Source: Candidatus Gastranaerophilales bacterium (GTDB lineage Bacteria > Cyanobacteriota > Vampirovibrionia > Gastranaerophilales > Gastranaerophilaceae). From it: a stretch of 64,000 nt of DNA. The position numbers and the translations under genes were made by a program. Position 1 is the first letter of the stretch, and each line of letters begins with the position of its first letter. The stretch covers positions 1 to 64,000 of the forward strand of contig JAEEHV010000080.1 in NCBI GenBank assembly GCA_016280955.1, written 5' to 3'. The notes beneath the pieces are model-generated. The model searched no databases. It was not told where the DNA came from and was given only the letters and a program-made list of their open reading frames with translations. This document shows positions 17,299-26,009 of the stretch, in pieces.

Positions 17299-20200
17299 GA
17301 TTCATGGTGTCTTGTAAGAACATCTTTAACTTGATTAATAAATTCATCCTGATTAAAGTTTTCTTTACACATGTAGTATTCAATTTTCTTTTCAAGACGT
17401 TTCATTGCAATTGCCGGTGCGACAGAACTCATTGCAATAATCGGTATATCCGCATACATTTCATCGTCTTTTAACTTGTTGATAAACTGGTATCCGTCTA
17501 TTTTCGGCATTGTGATGTCGGAAATAATCAAATCATAGTGGTTAGCTTTAAGTTTTTCCATAGCTTCATCTACATCAGCAACAACATCAATGTTATATCC
17601 TGCATTTGTAAGAATATTTTTTGTCATTGTTCTTGTAGTGATTGAATCATCAACTACTAATATTTTCTTATAAGACAATACATCTGCAGGCAGTAAGCCT
17701 TGATTTGCAGCAGAAATAGCTGCATTGGTAAAGTCAAATCTCAGGATATCCTGCATATTCAGAATTAAACACAACTCACCTGATGCAAGGTTTGTAATAC
17801 CGGATATATTTTTAACTTTATACAGCGGAGCAGACAATTTTTTCTGTAAGATATCCTGATCGCCAAGTAATTTATCAACAACAAGTCCGACGGTTTTATC
17901 ATCAGTCTCAATAATCAGAATAGTTTCTCTTTCTTCCCTCTTTTCTGTTTCAAGTCCGAGGATATCAGACAGATAATAAAGCGGAATAATACTGTCATTA
18001 TATACAATAGAGCGAACACCGTTGTTTGTTGTTATTTCAGATTGTTTTTTTACAATAAATGTTGTAATCATCTGTATCGGAACTGCGAAAATTTGTCCGG
18101 ATATAATAACCAGAAATACTCTGAGTGTAGTGAGTGTTACCGGAATTTCAATGTGTACGCAGCTGCCCTTGCCGAATTCGGAAATTACTTTAACCTTTCC
18201 GTTTAATTGCGAAATCTTTGTTTTAACAATATCTAAGCCGATTCCGCGTCCGGATATGCTTGTAATAGAGTCTCCGGTGGTAAATCCGGGCCAGAATATA
18301 ATATTCATAATGGCTTCATCAGTCATATTCTGAATTTCTTCTTTTGTTAAAAATCCTCTTGAGACCGCTCTGTCTTTTATCTTTTCAAGATTAAATCCCC
18401 GTCCGTCATCAGCAACATCAATAATTACCTTGTTATCATCCTGTTTTGCGGATAACATGATTTTTCCGACAGGACTTTTTCCTGATGCAATTCTTTCTTC
18501 TTTTGATTCAATACCGTGGTCAATAGCATTTCTTAAGATATGTATGAGCGGAGTTTTAATTTCCTCAATGATTTTTTTGTCGGCACAGGTTTCGTTCCCT
18601 TCAATTTCAAAATCAATGTCTTTACCTTTTTCGTTAGCGATATCACGTACCATTCTTGAAAAAGAGTTGAAAACCGTAGAGATTGGTAATACACGGATAT
18701 TCTTAACCATAGATTCCATCTCATCTATAATAAGACGCATTTTAATATCATCTTCTTTTGAAGACCTGTATAGTGAATTAAGGTCATAAATTGTTCTGGA
18801 TACGTTTTGCGTAATGTCTGATATAAGCGAAAATACCTGCTTTACAAAAGCAGTCATATACTGCTCGGAACCGGCACCCTGTAAATATTTTCTGTTGTAA
18901 TATCGTAGGTAGTTTGTTGTTTTAATTAAATCTTTCTGACATGCTTCGTTTGAATTTTTAATACTGTCAATTTTTTCAAGATTTTTTTCGGTTTTAATCT
19001 TTGTAATAATCAGTTCGCCAAGTTGGTTTACCAGCAAATCAAGTTTTTGGGCATTAACATGCAGTGTTTTAATTTCGGTTGATGAGCTTGATTTATTTTG
19101 TGCATTCTGAGTTGACAGATTTTTAATCTCTGTTACTTCGGAATCTTTTTTATAACTCATTTCCAGCAGCTGCTTCATAATTTCGATTTGTTGAACAATA
19201 AGCTCGCTGTCAATGCTTTCATTTGGAGAACCGCAATATTCTATACCGCTTTTGAGAGTTTGAACCATCTGTTCTTCAAGTACAACTGAATTTTCACTGA
19301 TAAAGTCTAAGATTTCTATACAAGAATTGACTATTTCAAGTATATTTGAGTCATCGGTTTGCTCTTTCAGCTTAAGCATGTCTTCTTTAATTTCAGCAGC
19401 ATGAATACTGCTTCCCTGAAGCATGTTAATTTTTTCCGCAACATCAAAGAAGGTATTACCGTCGCTTACGGTTTCAATATAAGTTGTGGTATATTTTGCC
19501 GCTGCAGAACTTAATTCGTTACGAAGTTCAAGAATCTCGCTTATGGTAAATGTATTTGATGCATTCATTACAAAATCAAGTTTTGTAATAACATTTTCTA
19601 AAGACACTTTAATTTCATATAAATCACTGTCTCTGAAATATGAATAAATTTTTTCCACTTCTTCTTTTAGAAGTATGATATCTTGCGATTCTTCTTCCGG
19701 AACAATACTGTCAATAATTTCAAAACATCTGTTAAAACTAAAGTTTATTTCTTCCTGATACAAACCCAAGGATTTTTCTGTATCAATACTGGTATCACGA
19801 AGCTTGGAAATGTTTATATCGTCATTTGAATTAATAGCAGGCAGCTTTTCTTCATTTGATTCCATAACAGGAATATCCAGCTTAGTCATATTAAGCCCCA
19901 GAATATCCAGTCCCGGCATTCCGCCGTGCTGCTCCTCGCCAGTATCTGACAGTTCAACATCTAAAATATATTCAAGATTTGAAATTGCAGCAGAAAAATC
20001 ATCATCAATAATCTCTCGTTTATTATGTATTGATTCCTGCAGATATTTTGAAACAAGCTCAAGCGAATGAGAAATTACATTGATTATATTTTGATCCATT
20101 GAGCTGTGGGAAGTGTTGATTGAATCAAAAATATCTTCCATTTTGTGAATAAGCTGTTGAATATTGTTAAACCCAACCATTCTGACAGCGCCCTTCAAGC

Positions 20201-20363
20201 TGTGCATGTCACGATATATGGTTGAGATTATCTCCAAATTTGACGGAGATTTTTCTAAATCATAAAGAGAGGAGAATATACGTTCAATTATATCCTCGCT
20301 TTCTGATTGAAAAAGTTGAAACAACTCATTATTATTACTATTATCGTTTTCTATGAAGTCCAT
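17295..20363 (-). CDS. cheA: Hybrid chemotaxis histidine kinase CheA with C-terminal receiver
   Basis: 1022-aa signalling kinase. Order of parts: HPt domain with phospho-acceptor H54 in MHSLKGA; a long, poorly conserved linker without an obvious CheY-docking P2 domain; dimerisation region; HATPase with NAIDHG, DDGRGFNLEKI and GRGIGLDIVK; a CheW-like domain; and a receiver domain starting at about residue 899 with the phospho-aspartate D949 in DITMPKIDGYQ. Such CheA-REC fusions belong to alternative chemosensory or type IV pilus-like pathways as well as to flagellar ones. It follows the receptor gene by 27 bp. No Shine-Dalgarno is visible before the ATG. Confidence 0.93.
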   Translation of the reverse strand: MDFIENDNSNNNELFQLFQSESEDIIERIFSSLYDLEKSPSNLEIISTIYRDMHSLKGAVRMVGFNNIQQLIHKMEDIFDSINTSHSSMDQNIINVISHSLELVSKYLQESIHNKREIIDDDFSAAISNLEYILDVELSDTGEEQHGGMPGLDILGLNMTKLDIPVMESNEEKLPAINSNDDINISKLRDTSIDTEKSLGLYQEEINFSFNRCFEIIDSIVPEEESQDIILLKEEVEKIYSYFRDSDLYEIKVSLENVITKLDFVMNASNTFTISEILELRNELSSAAAKYTTTYIETVSDGNTFFDVAEKINMLQGSSIHAAEIKEDMLKLKEQTDDSNILEIVNSCIEILDFISENSVVLEEQMVQTLKSGIEYCGSPNESIDSELIVQQIEIMKQLLEMSYKKDSEVTEIKNLSTQNAQNKSSSSTEIKTLHVNAQKLDLLVNQLGELIITKIKTEKNLEKIDSIKNSNEACQKDLIKTTNYLRYYNRKYLQGAGSEQYMTAFVKQVFSLISDITQNVSRTIYDLNSLYRSSKEDDIKMRLIIDEMESMVKNIRVLPISTVFNSFSRMVRDIANEKGKDIDFEIEGNETCADKKIIEEIKTPLIHILRNAIDHGIESKEERIASGKSPVGKIMLSAKQDDNKVIIDVADDGRGFNLEKIKDRAVSRGFLTKEEIQNMTDEAIMNIIFWPGFTTGDSITSISGRGIGLDIVKTKISQLNGKVKVISEFGKGSCVHIEIPVTLTTLRVFLVIISGQIFAVPIQMITTFIVKKQSEITTNNGVRSIVYNDSIIPLYYLSDILGLETEKREERETILIIETDDKTVGLVVDKLLGDQDILQKKLSAPLYKVKNISGITNLASGELCLILNMQDILRFDFTNAAISAANQGLLPADVLSYKKILVVDDSITTRTMTKNILTNAGYNIDVVADVDEAMEKLKANHYDLIISDITMPKIDGYQFINKLKDDEMYADIPIIAMSSVAPAIAMKRLEKKIEYYMCKENFNQDEFINQVKDVLTRHHES

Positions 20364-20390
20364 TTGATTATTCTATGCAATAAACCGAAT

Positions 20391-21440
20391 TTATACGTTT
20401 TCATTAATTGAAGTTTTAATATCGTTTGAAAGATTTGTCAGAGAAGTGATTTTATCAGAATAAACACTTAATTCCTGAATAAGTTCTGAAGATATTTCCG
20501 AATTTTCTTCATCAAGTGCGTTTAATTTTTCTATAATATCACTCTGCTTAACTGCATTTTTATTAATAGCATCAAGTGAATCGAGAACATCTTTAATCAG
20601 GTTTAATAAAGTATCTGAATCACCGGAAAGAGTATTAATATCTCTTACAACCGCTTCAATTTCTTTTGAACCTTCTTCTGTAGCCATAACTGTAGAGTTT
20701 GTGGTGTATTGAATGTTGCTTGTTAACGAAGTGATTTTTGTAATTGCCTGTTTGGATTCATCTGCAAGTTTTCTGATTTCTCCGGCAACAACTGCAAAAC
20801 CTTTACCGTGTTCGCCGGCTCTTGCTGCTTCAACAGCTGCGTTAAGAGCGAGCATATTTGTTTGTTCCGCAATATCATCTACAACACCGATTGTATTTCC
20901 GATTTGTTGAGAGTGTTCGGACAGCTCCAAAATCAGTTCCGCAATCATTTGAATTTTCTGTCTGAGTATAAGCATTTTTTCTGCATTTGCAGATATAGAA
21001 TCATGTTCTTTTTGAGAGAAATTAATTGACTGATTAATTTGTCTTTCAGTATTTTTTGACATAGAAATCGAGTCCTCGGATATAGTTTTTAATTTGTCAA
21101 TAAGACCGGACAAAGCTTTATGATTTGCAATTAAAACATCAAAAGAACGTTTCTGAGCACTAACTGATTCAAGAACATTATCTGCTGTTGTTAGTATTGA
21201 ATCTGACTGAACAGAAAGTGATTTTTTTATAAGTTTGTTAATCCACTGTTTTGTAATAGATTGTGAAAGTATATTAATTACTGCAACAAGTGCAACAAAC
21301 ATTAATGCATCAAAAAGCCCTACACCTTTTATTTTGGCAAAAGCCAAAAAAAGCACACATGTAACAACAAAAACCCCTAAGTCTATTGAACATTTTATGT
21401 TAAACTTTTGTCTGAGTCCTAAATTCCATTCATTATTCAC
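20391..21440 (-). CDS. Methyl-accepting chemotaxis protein
   Basis: About 349 aa chemoreceptor. Two close hydrophobic segments near the N-terminus ([13 protein letters not shown] and [16 protein letters not shown]) form a membrane hairpin with almost no periplasmic loop, so sensing is probably cytoplasmic or membrane-borne. The signalling tip is canonical ([33 protein letters not shown]). The GTG at 21440 is preferred over the upstream ATG at 21470: AGGAGAG sits correctly only for the GTG, and a TATAAT (complement of 21473-21478) lies so close to the ATG that a transcript would start past it. It is in line with cheA. Confidence 0.92.
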   Translation of the reverse strand: MNNEWNLGLRQKFNIKCSIDLGVFVVTCVLFLAFAKIKGVGLFDALMFVALVAVINILSQSITKQWINKLIKKSLSVQSDSILTTADNVLESVSAQKRSFDVLIANHKALSGLIDKLKTISEDSISMSKNTERQINQSINFSQKEHDSISANAEKMLILRQKIQMIAELILELSEHSQQIGNTIGVVDDIAEQTNMLALNAAVEAARAGEHGKGFAVVAGEIRKLADESKQAITKITSLTSNIQYTTNSTVMATEEGSKEIEAVVRDINTLSGDSDTLLNLIKDVLDSLDAINKNAVKQSDIIEKLNALDEENSEISSELIQELSVYSDKITSLTNLSNDIKTSINENV

Positions 21441-21525
21441 TTCTTCTCTCCTATAGTTTTTTTTTAACATTTATTATATAATTATTTTATACTAAATTTT
21501 TAAAAATTGGAATATATAAATTAAT

Positions 21526-22980
21526 ATGGCAATAAAAATATTATTGGTAGAAGATAGTAAATCTCAGCTGATGTTTTTAAAAGAAGGGCTTGAAAAACAC
21601 GATTTTGTTGTGGAAACATCTTCGGACGGTGCAGAAGCGTATCGTAAGGTTTTTGAATACGCTCCGGATTTGGTTCTGTCGGACATTATGATGCCTATAA
21701 TTGATGGTTATCAGCTTTGCAGATTGTTAAAGAATAAAGACGAAACAAAAAAGATACCGGTTATACTCTTAACCGTGCTTGACAATAAAATTGACAGTTT
21801 TTGGGGGAAAAAAGCAGGTGCTCAGTTGTTTTTATCTAAGAATATAGATATTGACGAGCTTGTTAAACAAATTTATGCAACAGTCCGCAGATATCCTGTT
21901 ACCGATGAATACAAGCAGGTTATTTTAGAGCACAATGTTACGGATAATTCCGCCCAATCACAGCTTAATATTATATTGAATGACTTATTGCTGAAATCAG
22001 TATTTTCCAATGAATTTAGAAATTTAAGTGACTTTATGAATTATGAGAGAATTTTGGTAGAAAAAATGTTCTCTCTTTTGAGCTCGTTTGTAGAGTACAC
22101 TATTGCAGGTGTTTATTTTGCATCTCCGGATGACTTTTCGGAAAATATTTTGTACATAGATACTCTGGGCAGAAATATTTCAAAAGGTGTTCTTTCGGAT
22201 ATTCAGTATGATTTTTTCAGAAAACTGGAGGATATTAAAACCGTCAGAGATACAAAATTTGAAGTTGTTCGAATTCTTTTGGGTAAAGAAATAGATTATG
22301 TTTTTAATGATTTGAAGTCAAAAATTATCATTCCGCTTGTATTTGATAAAAAGCTGATAGGCGGAATTTGTTTCTATTCACGTTCTGATATGGATTATGC
22401 TTCATTCAGGTATTTTGATATTATGATAAGCGAGCTGCTTGCTATATTTAAGATGAAATATCAATATACAGAAAAAGAATTTATGTCTGTACTCGATGGT
22501 CTTACAGGCTTATACAACAGACGTCAGTTTGAATTGGGGCTTGAACAGGAATTTAACCGTACCAAAAGACATCCGGCAGATTTCAGCATGGCAATATTGG
22601 ATATTGATTTCTTCAAAAAAGTTAATGATACCCACGGACATCAGTACGGTGACTATGTTTTGAAAACGGTTTCAGATATTATGAAGGCATGTTTCAGAAA
22701 AACAGATTTGTTATACAGATACGGTGGTGAAGAATTAGTCATGATAATGCCTGAAACTAATATTGAAGGAGCTTTAATTCCGGTACAGAGATTACGCCGT
22801 TCGGTAGAAGAATATGACTTTGATTACAACGGTGTTAAGGCAAAAGTAACGGTTAGTATCGGTTTAACAATGAATTTTCAGGAATTCAAAAGCTCTGCAG
22901 ACATGTTAAAATCGGCTGATGAATCGCTGTACAAAGCTAAGGAAAGCGGAAGAAACAGGGTAATTGTATACAATGAGTAA
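21526..22980 (+). CDS. Response regulator with GGDEF diguanylate cyclase output
   Basis: 484 aa. Receiver domain residues 1-120 with phospho-aspartate D53 in LSDIMMPIIDGY; a GAF-like sensory region at about 150-320; and a GGDEF domain (330-484) with the active-site GGEEL at 400-404. The inhibitory I-site RxxD (RKTD, 391-394) stands exactly five residues upstream, so product feedback by c-di-GMP is expected. By context it is probably phosphorylated by the neighbouring hybrid CheA, as in Wsp-type systems. It overlaps the next gene by 8 nt (ATGAGTAA). No Shine-Dalgarno precedes the start. Confidence 0.92.
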   Translation: MAIKILLVEDSKSQLMFLKEGLEKHDFVVETSSDGAEAYRKVFEYAPDLVLSDIMMPIIDGYQLCRLLKNKDETKKIPVILLTVLDNKIDSFWGKKAGAQLFLSKNIDIDELVKQIYATVRRYPVTDEYKQVILEHNVTDNSAQSQLNIILNDLLLKSVFSNEFRNLSDFMNYERILVEKMFSLLSSFVEYTIAGVYFASPDDFSENILYIDTLGRNISKGVLSDIQYDFFRKLEDIKTVRDTKFEVVRILLGKEIDYVFNDLKSKIIIPLVFDKKLIGGICFYSRSDMDYASFRYFDIMISELLAIFKMKYQYTEKEFMSVLDGLTGLYNRRQFELGLEQEFNRTKRHPADFSMAILDIDFFKKVNDTHGHQYGDYVLKTVSDIMKACFRKTDLLYRYGGEELVMIMPETNIEGALIPVQRLRRSVEEYDFDYNGVKAKVTVSIGLTMNFQEFKSSADMLKSADESLYKAKESGRNRVIVYNE

Positions 22981-23968
22981 TTATATTGAACAGAAAAAAA
23001 ATACACATCTTTATTTTGAATTGGGTAAAAATAAATATGCCATAAATTCAAATAATGTTCTGGAAATTATGAAACTTCCGGCACTTGATTATCCTCAGCG
23101 GCTGCCGAACAATATTATCGGTCTGCTAAAGTACAATAACTTTGTTATAAATGTAGTTGATATAAGATTTTATCTGGATATAGAAGTTACTCCTTATTCC
23201 GTAAATAATGAACTTTTAATAGTAAAAACGGATGAAACAATATTTGGTATAGTAACTGACAAGATTTCAGGTATTGTGCCGTTTGAGTCATCAAAGGTTG
23301 ATACAATTCCTTTTGTTGACAGTAAAACAATCATTGATGCGATATACAAGCATAAAAATGAAACAGTATATATTATCAATATTTTTTCAATAGAGAATCT
23401 TTTGAAAGGAACAATACATTCCGTCAATATTGATATCCCCTCTCTTTATCCGCAGGATGAAACTTCAAAGCATATAATGAGAGCAAGAACGCAGAATATT
23501 GCTGACAAATCATCTCTTTCTCTGATGTCGGGCGGACTTCATTCAAAACGCAAATTTATATCTTTTAATTTGAACGAAGGTTCATATTGTATAATGCTCG
23601 ATTATGTAAAAGAGGTTTTAAAAGATACTCCTATAACAAATGTTCCCGGAACACCTGAATTTATTGAAGGAATTATGAACCTAAGGGGTGATTATATTAC
23701 CGTTTTAAATCTGAGAAAATTTTTGGGTATGTCAAAACAAGTTCAGGCAAATGATAAAAAGCCTGTTATCATAGTCAGTTGCAACGATATGGAGCTTGCT
23801 TTTCTTATAGATAAGATTAATGAATTGTTTGAAATTCAGGAAGATAAAATTATGGGTTCAAGCGAAAGTTATTTTGCCAGTGAATTTATATACAACAAAA
23901 TGCCCTATACTATATTAAACATTGAGAAAATATTTACGGATAAAAGAATTATTGTCACGGATATGTAG
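22973..23968 (+). CDS. Double CheW-domain coupling protein
   Basis: 331 aa with two CheW-like domains in tandem: the first at about 12-140 (YFELGKNKYAINSNNVLEIMK, then LLKYNNFVINVVDIRFYL), the second at about 190-325 (FISFNLNEGSYCIMLDYVKEV, then GIMNLRGDYITVLNLRKFLGM). Such proteins tether receptors to CheA. I take the ATG at 22973, which overlaps the upstream stop, over a TTG nine bases earlier. Its pairing with a receptor, hybrid CheA and diguanylate cyclase defines a compact signalling cluster. No CheR or CheB methylation enzyme is present. Confidence 0.9.
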   Translation: MSNYIEQKKNTHLYFELGKNKYAINSNNVLEIMKLPALDYPQRLPNNIIGLLKYNNFVINVVDIRFYLDIEVTPYSVNNELLIVKTDETIFGIVTDKISGIVPFESSKVDTIPFVDSKTIIDAIYKHKNETVYIINIFSIENLLKGTIHSVNIDIPSLYPQDETSKHIMRARTQNIADKSSLSLMSGGLHSKRKFISFNLNEGSYCIMLDYVKEVLKDTPITNVPGTPEFIEGIMNLRGDYITVLNLRKFLGMSKQVQANDKKPVIIVSCNDMELAFLIDKINELFEIQEDKIMGSSESYFASEFIYNKMPYTILNIEKIFTDKRIIVTDM

Positions 23969-23984
23969 TTTTTAGAACCGTTTT

Positions 23985-24818
23985 TTATCTTAGTTTATAC
24001 AAGTCACGTACATTGTTACATAAAAGATTCTGTAACAGAATTTCGTCTTTAAAATGTTCCAGAATTTTTACATAGAATGTGTTAAGATTTTTTGCATAAA
24101 GTTCGGGAGTTTGGTTGAATTCGCCAATCGGAGCATCTGATGCCCAAAGGATTCTGTTTGTATAATCACCTTTGGATGTGTTTTTTAATTTTTCTATAAG
24201 CGTGATAGTGTCCTCATGGTTGCCGGTACCGAAATCCATCCAGGAAATATCGGCATAGAGTGTGGCATCGTTATTTTCAATTGATTCCAACAAAATTTCA
24301 ATAGCTGCATCATGTGAAGGTTTTGGTCCTGTTGAGAGGTGTCCCAAAATAATAGGTACTGTCGGGAATTCTTTTGCTTTTTCATATATAAGTAAAGGTG
24401 AAGAAAACCTTGATTTTATATGTCCCGAGTGGAACAGGCATGGTTTTTTGTATTCTTTGGCGAGTTCCAGATATTTGTCATATTTTGGTGAATTTGCCGG
24501 TAGTTTCATACACTCGGGATGAAATTTTAATCCTATAAATTCGGGATATTCTGCCAAAAGATATTTCATAACATGTGCATCCAAGGATTTATCGACTTGG
24601 CAAACGGCAAGCGGTTTAAATTTTTTATATTTGCGGGCAACTCTTAACATATCAAGATTACAATCAAGTTCGTTTTTGAAATTAATTCCGTCAATACCTT
24701 CAATATTGGAGCATATAGCATATTCAATATTGTCTCCAAGCAATGAAAGAACAAACTCCGGAGAAAAATCTCCCCACACTGAATTTCTGCCGTAATGTAT
24801 ATGTGAATCAATAACCAT
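23985..24818 (-). CDS. Amidohydrolase-family (TIM-barrel) hydrolase
   Basis: 277 aa, metal-dependent hydrolase of the amidohydrolase-2 family. Metal-ligand motifs are visible: MVIDSHIHYG (H6, H8), LKFHPE, FHSGH, IILGHLS and the distal SDAPIG aspartate. The substrate cannot be told; relatives include decarboxylases and lactonases. There is no Shine-Dalgarno; an extended -10 (TGATACAAT on the minus strand, 24826-24834) ends 7 nt before the ATG, so the mRNA may be leaderless. Confidence 0.85.
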   Translation of the reverse strand: MVIDSHIHYGRNSVWGDFSPEFVLSLLGDNIEYAICSNIEGIDGINFKNELDCNLDMLRVARKYKKFKPLAVCQVDKSLDAHVMKYLLAEYPEFIGLKFHPECMKLPANSPKYDKYLELAKEYKKPCLFHSGHIKSRFSSPLLIYEKAKEFPTVPIILGHLSTGPKPSHDAAIEILLESIENNDATLYADISWMDFGTGNHEDTITLIEKLKNTSKGDYTNRILWASDAPIGEFNQTPELYAKNLNTFYVKILEHFKDEILLQNLLCNNVRDLYKLR

Positions 24819-24825
24819 ATTCGGT

Positions 24826-24834
24826 ATTGTATCA
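24826..24834 (-). promoter_or_regulatory. Extended -10 element of the amidohydrolase gene
   Basis: TG-A-TACAAT on the minus strand, seven bases before the start codon, with no ribosome-binding site between. This places the probable transcript start at the ATG. Confidence 0.5.
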
Positions 24835-24925
24835 TAAAACGAAGGTTTGAAATGGGATTTTGTATAATTGTCCGAATTTATGTGGTAACATGTTGCTTAT
24901 AAATCAAAAGTAAGGAGCAGACAGG

Positions 24926-26005
24926 ATGAAAATATTGGTCGGAATGTCAGGTGGAGTAGATTCTTCGGTAACGGCACTTCTATTAAAGCAACAGGGGCAT
25001 GAAGTAATTGGTGCTACGATGGCTATATGGGGAGAAAGGGGAGTAAAAGAGCAGTTAAAAGATAAGCTTCCCAAAAGGCATGGTGCTTGTTTTGGTCCTG
25101 ATGAAAAAGAGGATATTGAAGGTGCCAGGAAAATTGCGGAGGAAATCGGAATTCCGTTTTATGTTTTTGATTGTGCAAAGCAGTATGAAGAAATAGTTTT
25201 GGATAATTTTAAAAAAGAATATTTGAGCGGACATACTCCAAATCCCTGTGTCTGGTGTAATTCTCTGATTAAGTTTGATGTTTTGCCGCGCCTTGCCCAA
25301 GCAAACGGTATTGATTTTGATAAATTTGCGACAGGGCATTATGCGAGAATTGACCAAAAAGACGGCAGGTATGTATTAAGAAGGGGAATAAATCCTAAAA
25401 AAGACCAATCATATTTCCTGTACAGATTGAAACAGGAGCAATTATCCAAAATTTATTTACCGCTTGGTGACAAAACCAAAGATGAAATAAGGGATATAGC
25501 AAAAGCGAACGGACTTACTGTTGCAGAAAAACCCGACAGTCAGGATTTTTATTACGGTGATTACAACGAACTTCTCGGTGTAGCAGAAAAAGAGGGTAAT
25601 ATTGTTGATTTGAGCGGTAAAGTTTTGGGAACTCACAAAGGTATATGGAACTATACAATAGGTCAGAGAAAAGGTGTCGGAATATCTTCGACAGAGCCTT
25701 TGTATGTTCTTGAATTACGCAAAGATACAAATGAAGTTGTTATAGGACCAAAAGATAAAACAATGAAAGATAGTTTGAAAGCTTCTGATTTGAACTGGAT
25801 AATTCCTCCTGAAGAAAAAATATTTAAAGCTCAGGCAAAAATCCGCTCAACACAGCAGCCTACGGAAGTTAATGTTACCGTTGACGGTGATGAGATTATT
25901 GTCAAATTTGATGATATGCAAAAATCAATAGCAATCGGGCAATCTGTTGTAATATATAATGAAGATTTGGTTCTTGGCGGCGGAATTATTACCGAGGTAA
26001 TTTAA
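24926..26005 (+). CDS. mnmA: tRNA-specific 2-thiouridylase MnmA, SQDFY-type
   Basis: Thiolates U34 of Lys, Glu and Gln tRNAs. The 359-aa protein has the PP-loop SGGVDSS (8-14), the tRNA-binding YTIGQRKGVG and the cysteine motif NPCVWCN (C108, C111). The second catalytic cysteine of the classical enzyme, normally in a DSxxxCF motif, is replaced: KPDSQDFYYGDY (203-213) has tyrosines and no cysteine follows. The CxxC at 108-111 plus C55 in GACFGPDE suggests an iron-sulphur-dependent subtype instead of persulphide chemistry, but that is inference. AAGGAG precedes the ATG. Confidence 0.9.
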   Translation: MKILVGMSGGVDSSVTALLLKQQGHEVIGATMAIWGERGVKEQLKDKLPKRHGACFGPDEKEDIEGARKIAEEIGIPFYVFDCAKQYEEIVLDNFKKEYLSGHTPNPCVWCNSLIKFDVLPRLAQANGIDFDKFATGHYARIDQKDGRYVLRRGINPKKDQSYFLYRLKQEQLSKIYLPLGDKTKDEIRDIAKANGLTVAEKPDSQDFYYGDYNELLGVAEKEGNIVDLSGKVLGTHKGIWNYTIGQRKGVGISSTEPLYVLELRKDTNEVVIGPKDKTMKDSLKASDLNWIIPPEEKIFKAQAKIRSTQQPTEVNVTVDGDEIIVKFDDMQKSIAIGQSVVIYNEDLVLGGGIITEVI

Positions 26006-26009
26006 ACTT

